Below are positions 56,151-64,000 of a stretch of DNA of 64,000 bases, one piece after another. The DNA comes from Dermacentor variabilis (taxonomy: Eukaryota; Arthropoda; Arachnida; Ixodida; Ixodidae): positions 267,722,702-267,786,701 of the forward strand of contig NC_134568.1 in NCBI RefSeq assembly GCF_050947875.1. Reading direction: 5' to 3'. Under the pieces are notes generated by a model. It did no database searches, was not told the DNA's origin, and saw only the letters and a list, made by a program, of their open reading frames with translations. Within the stretch, counting starts at the first letter, position 1; every line of letters begins with the position of its first letter. The translations under genes and the position numbers were made by a program.

Positions 56151-56989
56151 GCCTAAGCCGGGCTTTCCTCTGTAGCTTAGCTTTAACGAAGAACTTACAG
56201 TGTGGCAGTGAAGGTGTGTCGTTTAAAAATTTGTGTGCTTCTAAGAAAGGTTAAAGAGTGTTCCTGGTCAAGATATTATTTGGAGTTTTGAACACTTTCT
56301 CTGTGTAGTTCTGCCAGCTGATTGTTTTTCTACGAGAGTTTTTCAAGGAAAAATGGAATTAAATCTAAATTTTCTAAACCTAGCTTGACTTGTGAGAGTA
56401 AGAGTCAGTTGGGCAGTTAACTCCAGCATGCTGTTTTACATGTACATTTGTACTCAATGTGCATTTTTTCTTCTGTTTTAAGGTAATTTTTCTTAGTGTT
56501 TAGGGTTATATATTTAGAAATTGATGGTCAGAATGAGGAATCTTATTATTTGTTTTATGACGCCGGTATTTGGTGCACATCTGAGGTATTAACGAAAATC
56601 AACCACGAAGGCCCCGCTTTGCCATACTACAGACAATAGAAGTAACATAGCTTCCTTGTTTTAACCATCGGTTACTGCAAGGGGGGTGGGGCAGGCAAAA
56701 GCAGTTAAATGTTTCCTCTTTTACAACCAGGCACGTAACAGTGCCAAGTGTCATATTAAACAATCCAGACCATAAAATGCTATCTTTCAGTGCAATTTGA
56801 GCAAGAACAAAACAATGGTAAAAGAGAAATGATTATTCTATGATATTAAGAGGAAAATGCACATGCCTGTACAAAACCTGGTGGCATGAGACTGACACGT
56901 GCATAAGATGACATAAGGTGCTTATCACTCACGCTTTATCACTTCTTGTACTGGTTATACTACACGTCATCGACACTCACAGACAATAA

Positions 56990-57297
56990 TGCCGTTAACT
57001 ACTAAAAAGAATTGCTTCAAATTTTCCTCTTTTCCTAGAACTATTGTTGAATGGAATAATCTTACTGACACCATTTTAACTCAATGCTCACTACCTTTAT
57101 TTGAGTCGCATCTATGTTTATGTAGCGAGTGATTTACTGTGTGTGGTTCAGTTACTGCTTGCCTTTGCACGTAGCGAGTCACCTATGTTATGTACCGCTG
57201 TAATTTGTACTTAGATTTTTCAATTTCACTTTGTATCCATCCTGCTAAGATCCTGGAAACAGGACCGGATTATCAATAAATAAATAAAATAAAAGAA
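56990..57297 (+). mobile_element. LINE 3' end with AATAAATAAATAAAATAAA tail
   Basis: It begins with a frame that reads TTIVEWNNLT, typical of the last residues of LINE ORF2, then a 3' untranslated region containing CCTGCTAAGATCCTGGAAAC and a tail of AATAAA units (57275-57297). Severe 5' truncation. Confidence 0.65.
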
Positions 57298-58879
57298 GTG
57301 AGAGGCTACTAGTAGACCGTCAAGAAAAAATGATACATGGAATATTGCACTCGTAGATAATTCACAAACCCCCGTGCAACTCCTTTAAGAAAGTTCTTAG
57401 GTACCTAAGCAAAAAATAACTGCAATCTTGTGTGCTCCTTCATGAAAATTATACTTTGCTTAACCGACCAAATAACACAACTCATGTAGAACCGATTGTC
57501 TCACACTGTGCTTGCACTCTTTCTAGCTAAGTGACAAGACACGAAATGTTTATAAGGTCCTCTCCTTGTTCATTTTAAGTAAAGCTTTCTTTCACAAGTT
57601 TCCAATAAAATGCATTGAGCTTTATCTAGACACTGTGTTAACCACACAGGAGGTACTTCACTCTCTGGCCTTTCTCCATTGGATCCCCTTAAACATGACG
57701 GATTTGCGCAAGGCTGCCTCTAAAAGGCAGCGGGTAAAGTTTATAGCCAGCTGACATTATCGTAAACCTGCACTAGGAGTATGTTATCAGAACTTCGGAG
57801 GAGTCATTCGGAATGCATAACAACAAATGTTTTATTTGCTAGTATGGGTTAATATATAATGCCATAACACCAAAAAGCATTAAAGTCACATAAGTCATCA
57901 TTAAGTCACTGCTACTTGTTCTTGCTATCGTTGATTTTCGTAGTGTTGAGCTCTGCGTGAAACATACCCTAGAGACAGGCTTTCGGTTGCAGATATGGTT
58001 TACAAAACCAGTGTTTGTAAACCACATTTACAAAATGCCTTCATGATGCAGAAATTGGGAAAATATCAATGTTTATTGTGAAAATGAAGGCTCTGTTTTA
58101 ATATGCTTAGAGCTGAAGAATATATAAATCATGTTTCACAGTAGTTATAGCATAGTGTGATCCGCAACCATGAAGAGCCATCTTCACAGAGACATCTGCA
58201 TGGCTTTGCGGCATCACAGGACAGCAGAGCCAGACAGACCTTGGTATGCACAGTTGACTCGACACGGTGCCCCGTAGCAGCTGAGTTGAAGGAGGACTCA
58301 TGCATGCACAAATGGCACCTCACATTAATGGATCATGGTATTCTATGACTATTATCTCCGGAAACAGGATTAGAGAATGTAAATTTAAGGCAAGGGACAA
58401 CCTTAAAGAGAAACACTAAAATCTGTTTAGACTGATATCAAAGTATTTTTTGAAAATTGTTCTCATTAAGAAGTCTTTATTGAAAACTATTCTAGTTAAT
58501 TTCTAGATAATAGGATGATTATTAGATGAGAAAACGACGGCCAGTGTTTGAATTTATGCCATAACTCCAGCATAGGTACATCATCGTGACATCATGAATT
58601 TCAAAGTATTTTTTCGCATTTGGCCTGCATTGGCTTCTTAGAACACCGTATAGATAATTTTTGCCAATAAAGAACTAACCAGTGTATCCGATGGAGGTGA
58701 AGTCGCTGGAAAATCTTTGCTGCCAACTGAGATACCTGCAACTATTTCTATGCTCAAGAATAGGGTTCATGTGCTTATTGACGGTGTCTCTACCATGGCT
58801 CTAGTCGACACGCAACTGTTTTCTTCATAAGTATGGTGCCTAAAAATAGTATTCGGGACGCTAGGTCATGTTTTGTTGG

Positions 58880-59095
58880 GACTAGTGCAGGTAAGTGGGA
58901 GTAGACGCGAGTATGAGCAAAAGTGAGTGCCGGTAATATGAATATAAGTGACTATGAACGCGAGTGAGTATCAGTGAGGATGAATGGTCATTAGTAGGAA
59001 CCTGAAGAAGTGCTGTGTGTGAGTACACATGAGATGAGTGAGTACATAGCCTGCGAAAGTATAGGTGACTGAGTATGAGCGAGTATTGGCTTATT
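58880..59095 (+). repeat. Degenerate GAGTA/GAGTG minisatellite
   Basis: Short degenerate units built on GAGTATGAG, GAGTGAGTA and GTGAGTA are spread over about 215 bp, with no long perfect unit. Confidence 0.75.
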
Positions 59096-59249
59096 TTGCC
59101 ATTTATGGTTGCTATTCAGTCTGCTGAGGAGTACAAAAGCCGACAGCCATTTTGGCAGCGGTGGTGCAGTGTGACTGACTGCAAGATTAGTTGTATGTTT
59201 TGCTGAGTGACAGCATGTGCAGTCTATTGCCCCATTAAAGGCGGCTGCA

Positions 59250-59455
59250 GAAGCTCAGTTTTACTTATGAGCTTGATGTGAATCTTTCACAATGTTCCTA
59301 TTTAACGAGAAGTTCCTGTCCCCTTTTTTGGTGCCTGGAAAGACTTGGGAAGAGTAGCAGCTTCCAGTATAGCATTGAAGACTAATGACACTTGAGCATG
59401 TCCTGAACAAGTTGGAGGGAGGCTCTCCTGGGGATGAATCTGATGCACCTGCTTA
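59250..59455 (+). pseudogene. Decayed duplicate of the host gene 2 exon at 60333
   Basis: Shared blocks in the same order as the real exon: TTTCACAATGTTCCT, CGAGAAGTT, TTGGTGCCTGG-AAGACTTGGGA, GTCCTGAACAA-TGGAGGGA and TCCTGGGGATGAATCTG. Several single-base losses and stops break the frame, and the flanking splice sites are not conserved. The duplication therefore happened after the exon existed, and only the downstream copy stayed under selection. Confidence 0.85.
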
Positions 59456-60332
59456 ACATTGTTATCTTTGCGCAGTTATTTTAATTCGGACACCTGTTCT
59501 GTCCTGCTTTAAGTCTCCACCACCTCTTTGCTTTTTCTGATGGGGAGTGGGAGAGACCAGTCATTGCACCTTTCCTTTAGTTTGCTGTCATGTCTCTTCT
59601 TTCTAAGAATTTGCATTTCTGTGTTTCATTTTTGGAATACTATGCAAAAATTTTCAAGGCAGCTTTCTGGAAGTTTGCTTTTCACTCTTTACCATAGTGG
59701 CTATTACATGCTGGTACACTGCACTGCAGTGCATTGAATTAAAACTGTTTCCAGGAGTTGTGTTCTGGATCAGCAGATTTTAGGATTAATTTCCTTAACA
59801 CAGCGCGAACAAGCAACGACACTGAAAAAAAAAAAAAGAAAAGAAATGAAAACTGACAATATGAGTAATTTTATTTCATGCATCGTCTTTGTGTTGTCGC
59901 TGCACTGTTTGGGAAAAGAATCCGTACCAACTAGCTCAGTTCAGAGTACTTGTAAATTTGAGGAATTTCGCTATCGGGACTTGCCAGGGACTTACAAGTT
60001 TAATCAGCACAATTAAACATTATGAACAAATGTTGTAGGTGAATATACTTTCTATGTATCATGCACTGCATTATTGTCAAGTGAGTAGTATTAGCAGCAT
60101 AAATATCAGATGAGGGCCTGCACTTTGCTTCCATGAGTCATCACACTATGCTACATCCATGCATGTGTTGAAAATGATGGTTTCATGATGTGGTGGCAAC
60201 ATCTCAACCCCACATTTGGTTACATTTGGTTCTAGTCTTTCCATGTGACTTTAGCCACAGGGCATGAGAACAAGTACAAGTAGTACCAACTTCATTGCCA
60301 AGCTCATTGCCTTTTTTCTTCTTTTGTTGCAG

Positions 60333-60581
60333 GCACTGAACTCATTTTGTAGCTCCAGCAGTGTCTTGGCCAAGAGCCTGGTGCGCGTCTTTCACAATGT
60401 TCCTGTTTACCGAGAAGTTGCTGCCCTCTTTCTTGGTGCCTGGGAAGACTTGGGACGAGTGACAGCAGCTGCCAGTGCGGCAGTGAAGACAGAGACTCTG
60501 ATGACACTTCAGGATGTCCTGAACAAACTGGAGGGAGAATCTCCTGGGGATGAATCTGCTGCACTTACAGAGAGCATTCAG
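60333..60581 (+). CDS. Host gene 2, second exon (unrecognised protein)
   Basis: The acceptor is TTTGTTGCAG at 60323-60332 and the donor CAG/GTCTTT at 60582, a weaker donor. It contains 83 codons, phase 0 at both ends: ALNSFCSSSSVLAKSLVRVF, HNVPVYREVAALFLGAWEDL, AASAAVKTETLMTLQDVLNK, then an acidic Ser/Glu-rich end. The predicted content is almost all helix. It fits in frame after exon 48986-49171. The next exon is not identified within the window. Retention of an open frame while its neighbour copy at 59250 decayed argues that it is real. Confidence 0.65.
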
Positions 60582-60774
60582 GTCTTTTGCTGATTTCACT
60601 CACAGTAGACATTACAGTCTCGGATCAAAAGAAGTAACAGTGCAATGTAATTACGTGGCAGATGGAAAGCAAAGGTGCTGTAAACATTAGTTTAACCTCC
60701 AATTGATTCATGAGCCCATCAAAAATAGATTTAGCTGAGCTTGTCGGGCAGTGTTGTAGTATGTGAAAACTAAG

Positions 60775-60906
60775 GTTGCCTTGAGTAATTCTCTCTGCAA
60801 GGAAAGCACTGCTTTTAAATATATCTTTAATTGGACTAATGTTGCCTAGAGTCATTCTGTCTGCAAGGAAAGCACTGCTTTTAAATATGTCTTTAATTGG
60901 ACTAAT
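60775..60906 (+). repeat. 66-bp tandem duplication
   Basis: Units 60775-60840 and 60841-60906 differ at only a few positions. Both end TTTAATTGGACTAAT. Confidence 0.95.
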
Positions 60907-61035
60907 AGGTCACACTAGACAGCAACCTTTCAATCTCAGGACTTTTCCATGGCTGATTAAGTTTCTTGATACTGTGTAAATTTGTCACATTACATATAGC
61001 TACAGATCACTGTAGGTTTAAAGACTCAGTTATTG

Positions 61036-61200
61036 CAGCCATGGGCTAGTGATTAGGACGCCTGGGTCAGCTGCAGGAGGTGCATGGTTTGATCCCCATC
61101 GCTGGACACCCACCGGTTTATAAGGCTGTTAAAGCAGCCTCCTGGCCAGGTGTCCGGCTTTCTGGAGGTGTGCTGCTTGTGAGAGGTTTGTAAGACCGCT
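61036..61200 (+). mobile_element. tRNA-derived SINE, third type (plus)
   Basis: The A-box-like GGGCTAGTGATTAGGACGCC and the B box GGTTTGATCCCCATC are spaced as in a tRNA. They are followed by a body with GCCTCCTGGCCAGGTGTCCG. It does not match the Ruka-like body. Confidence 0.6.
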
Positions 61201-61425
61201 ATGCTTGCTGTGCAAGAATCAAGACAAACATCCTAGGTGGTACAAGCTTGTTCAGTTAAGGCCACCTTGTTTGTTTTTGTGTGTAATGTTAACATGAAGA
61301 CCTTTTCACAGTGATGGAGGCACTTGCTCTTTCGAATGTGGCAGCCACTTGCAGGAGTCTTGCACAGCTGATTTGGTCAATTTATTTCAGTTGCAGTCAG
61401 CAGATGCCTGCCACAGTTCAGTCAT

Positions 61426-61480
61426 GCATAACTGCCAACTCTCCCAGTTTGTCTGGAAGACTCCTGAATTTTGACCAATC
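61426..61480 (+). mobile_element. End fragment of the hAT family seen at 26726
   Basis: CATAACTGCCAACTCTCCCA, then GTCTGGAAGACTCCTGAATT parallels the left end of the 26.7-kb hAT (CATACCTGCCAACCCTCCCG, CTGGGAGACTACTGATTT). No opposite end is seen, so it is a fragment. Confidence 0.65.
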
Positions 61481-62902
61481 CTCCCACCAATCCTCCCAAC
61501 TGTATTTACACTGCCATGCATCTCCTGAAAAAGTGCTAAAACCCACCGAGAGGAGGGGAAAAGAAAAAGCTGTCGTGCTGCATAGCCACATTGTAACTGC
61601 CATTATGCACTAGGTAGCTAGCCGAAATCAAATGTAAATCTAAGCTATTTGTGTGTAGGCAGTGTAAGCTTAACTTGGTTCGCTTCAGATGGGGAATGCG
61701 TTGAGTGCACGTGAGGCAAGGGTCCAATAGGCATTGCATAATGATCAGTTTTATTAAGTCAGCTTCGCCGCAATACATCTTTGTTAGGCAGTGAAGCATA
61801 TTAAGACTGGTAAGGAGGTACTGTCACAGGGCGTAGTACCTGTTCTTTAATTATATACATCACAGTAGTACAAATGCCAAGATGTGGAACAACAGTAGTG
61901 GCAGCCATACAGTAAAAAAATGAGCTAAATTTTTTATTTTGTCCCTTTCTCTAGAAAAGTGCATATTCTGAAGTTTACTGATTATTTTTTTGTCATTGGG
62001 GATCAAAACGTACTTTTTTGTTCTTCCAAATTAACTTTCGGAATTTTATACCTATGCATAAAAGAATTGGGGTGGAAATAAAAACAGAGTTTTAAAAGGT
62101 CACAGTTCTGCCCGAAAGGAGGCAAAGCATATGGTGACAGCAAAGTATTCAACTGCACTAAATAAGGTTTGTAGTTTTATAAGGCGTAAGAATTGATGTA
62201 AACATTTGCTTAATAATTAAATTTAACAAGCATGTGTTCACATGCAGCCAGGCAAAAATGAACAGATCTCGATCACTGACCACGAACACTTTGCAGTCAC
62301 AAATGCTGGAGTGATGAAGAGTGCCAGCAGCGAGAAGCAAATGCTTCATTCTGCCTCTCACTTTACTGTGTCTCGGAAGTTCGAGATTACATGGCTTGCA
62401 CATGAACATAGTGCGCATGAAGCCACCAGCCATTTCAGCTTGCCCTTAGCCATTGCGCCCGCCGCAGATTTCCTCCAAGATATGGCGCATGGGCCATGTA
62501 TGTGCTCAGCCGTGTGGATATCTCTGCATCACCACGGTTTGGCTAGAGGAGGAGATTCGTGCTCACCTGCCTCCCATCTAGCTCGTGCTTGATTACATGA
62601 CCTCCAAGATCGGGAGTGCAGGAAGACTGCACACGTCAAGCTACCATCCTTCTCAACTTAGCCTTGCACGCTTTCCCTCTCATCTTCTGCAGCATATCGT
62701 GCACTGGCTGCATTAGCTTCTTATTGCACTTGGACTTTGTACGGAACATCACAGCGACGACAAAAATTTGCCTGGAGTGTCCTATAATTTGATAAAATGT
62801 GTTACTGAGAGGTACATAGTGGCTAAGAGCATCACAGTTTGGCAAGCACATTATTTCCCTGCATCCTGTAGCCAATGCAGGTGTTACTAGCACTTCAGAT
62901 TA

Positions 62903-63095
62903 CAGTGGACCCTCTTTAAACAGAACCCCAAGGGACCAGGGATGAAATTGGTCCTGTTTATCAGGAGTTCCATTTACTGAGAGACATTGCAGAGAGCATT
63001 GCATGAGTACAAAACCAACCAACCAACCATGAGGATGGTGTTCCGTTTAAGCAGCAGTTTAATTTAAGTGATTTCTGTTTATCGAGATTCCACTG
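62903..63095. mobile_element. 193-bp Tigger-like MITE with TA duplication
   Basis: The ends CAGTGGACCCTCTTTAAACA and (inverse) CAGTGGAATCTCGATAAACA are flanked by TA at 62901-62902 and 63096-63097. The interior contains (CCAA)n near 63015. Confidence 0.85.
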
Positions 63096-63526
63096 TATCG
63101 TAAAACTTAAGTTAGGCAACAATGTCAGTGCAAAAGGAGCTTCAGTTTTATATGCGATCATGCAATAACTTGGACAGGGTTACCTGTGGTTTCTTTGCAT
63201 AATTTACAGACTGTGTTTGTCTCTTTCTGCCCAGCCATTCAACTTTGTTATCTGGGTTCAATGTTTTTGGCCAATTTCACGATTTCGTTGTGCTAAAATG
63301 TGTTCTCATTGTTCAGCAATTTGAACCAAATTTTGTGCGCATCTCCGGAAATGCATACAAAGTTCAATTTTCTGTGTTTAATTTCAATTTCTAGCACCTC
63401 TCATTCAGCACTTTTAAAGAAAACTGTTAATCTTTGTTTAAAAATGGAGGTATTGATTATTTTTTTGAAATTATATAGGTTTACAACATGAATTTTTTTG
63501 TACTGAATTGTATTCTTTGGCCTCCT

Positions 63527-64000
63527 CAGGGGCGTCTGCGTCAGCAAGCATTTGGTGTGTTGCGACACCACGTACCTGAGCACATGAGAGTAGACACTCT
63601 TGCGTGTAGCCATGCATGGCATAGCCATGTCTGGGGAAAGGGGTATCCCGGGGGTTGAGCCGATGCCGGGTGTTCAGACCTTTAAGGTCCCTTAATGGAG
63701 GCAACACACCTTTTTGGCCTCTGCATCACATAGACGGCACCTCCAGACTGACCCACCTGGAGGAAATTGGCAGTTGCCATTTACAGCCCTCCTCTCCAAT
63801 CTTCATCTTTCTCTCTCGCCTTTTCATCCTTCCTATCTTCTTTTCACTTCTTATCACTTCCAAATTTCCGGGTGGCAAGGGTTAACCATGTGTAATTCCA
63901 GTCTTGGGTATACATATATTAGGTTATAGTGGTGATGCATGGCTGGCGTCTGCAGGTGTTATCCCAACCTTGTTGGGCTCGGTGGTGGGTGGCTACCATG
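63527..64000 (+). mobile_element. Probable 5' region of a LINE running off the window
   Basis: After a CCTCCTCAG that resembles a splice acceptor, the sequence continues through GGGGTATCCCGGGGGTTGAG, CACATAGACGGCACCTCCAG, CTCTCTCGCCTTTTCATCC and GGCTGGCGTCTGCAGGTGTT to GGTGGCTACCATG at the window end. I recall this block as the untranslated leader of abundant tick non-LTR elements. That is memory-based and not provable here. Confidence 0.45.

Larger units (their letters stand above)
49172..60332. other. Intron 1 of host gene 2 (presumed), repeat-rich
   Basis: About 11 kb between the two phase-compatible exons. It holds SINEs (50697, 52301, 52575), an RTE fragment (53665), a second SINE family (55692), a LINE 3' end (56990), a GAGTA minisatellite (58880) and the decayed exon copy (59250). 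Unannotated stretches 49172-50690, 50880-52300, 52920-53650, 54554-55680 and 57300-58870 show nothing else that I can support. The 158-codon frame at 51053 has no recognisable domain. Confidence 0.5.
60582..62902. other. Intron sequence of host gene 2 (presumed)
   Basis: It holds a 66-bp tandem duplication (60775), a tRNA-like SINE (61036) and a hAT end fragment (61426). The 116-codon frame at 62242-62592 has no recognisable domain and no family support. Confidence 0.5.

Noticed and set aside
61036..61100. tRNA gene
   Set aside because: A- and B-box-like sequences are present but no clover-leaf closes and the sequence continues into a SINE body.
62242..62592. 116-codon ORF
   Set aside because: No family resemblance and no supporting splice or start context; likely chance.
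63527..63610. Possible next exon of host gene 2 after CCTCCTCAG (GRLRQQAFGVLRHH frame)
   Set aside because: The frame runs straight into a block that looks like a LINE leader, and the acceptor-like site is likely fortuitous.

Overview
The window is animal nuclear DNA, most likely from a hard tick (metastriate Ixodidae). It has GT-AG introns of tens of kilobases. It also holds several copies of a tRNA-derived SINE that looks like the tick Ruka family, with its GTTAAAGAACC and GTGGTTTTGG landmarks. Nearly every other interpretable sequence is a retrotransposon or DNA transposon of the kinds abundant in tick genomes. There are no operons, prokaryotic genes or CRISPR arrays. The genus is inferred from repeat content, not shown.

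Host gene 1 (+, 1714-34596) is the 3' part of an ANKRD11/ANKRD12-type ankyrin-repeat cofactor. It is read from five exons (1714-3116, 15086-15187, 15251-15394, 22540-22632, 34417-34596) that join in frame and end at a TGA, with a poly(A) signal near 34832. The ankyrin-repeat exons lie outside the window. The first visible exon carries a 91-codon glutamine-rich tract. A possible 39-nt GC-AG cassette exon sits just upstream of exon 22540.

Host gene 2 (+, from 48986 past the window end) has a 62-codon first coding exon and an 83-codon second exon (60333-60581), phase-compatible. I do not recognise the protein. A decayed copy of the second exon lies about 1 kb upstream of it (59250-59455).

The introns and the intergenic space are a patchwork of mobile elements. 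From left to right: a THAP-domain exon with an in-frame stop (minus, 8796-8977), a Ruka-like SINE, a Ty3/gypsy integrase remnant (9610-10975, minus), a Jockey/CR1-type LINE (11090-14150, minus), a nested Penelope composite (16127-21760), a 671-bp foldback MITE (22694-23364), a (TTA)n array, a BED-finger hAT element (26726-28170), a Penelope RT fragment (29190-29700), a Tigger-like element with a second MITE inside it (31565-33142), a Penelope RT/GIY-YIG remnant (35590-36810), a hAT transposase remnant (38255-39240), an RNase H-bearing LINE split by a Penelope foldback (40600-43650), a CR1-like LINE (43890-46200), palindromic TIR elements (47169-47950), SINEs and an RTE fragment (52300-54553), another SINE family (55680-56150), and the probable start of another LINE at the right edge.

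The most interesting structures are two Penelope-like insertions from different families. In each, two copies of the GIY-YIG endonuclease module face away from each other as a head-to-head inverted repeat. The 42-43.5 kb copy is nearly pristine: two 665-bp arms, each with a 135-aa ORF, a 43-bp loop and flanking 15-bp direct repeats, inserted into a LINE reading frame. The 16-21.8 kb copy is older and was later hit by an RTE element, an internally deleted Tigger element and an LTR-like insertion.
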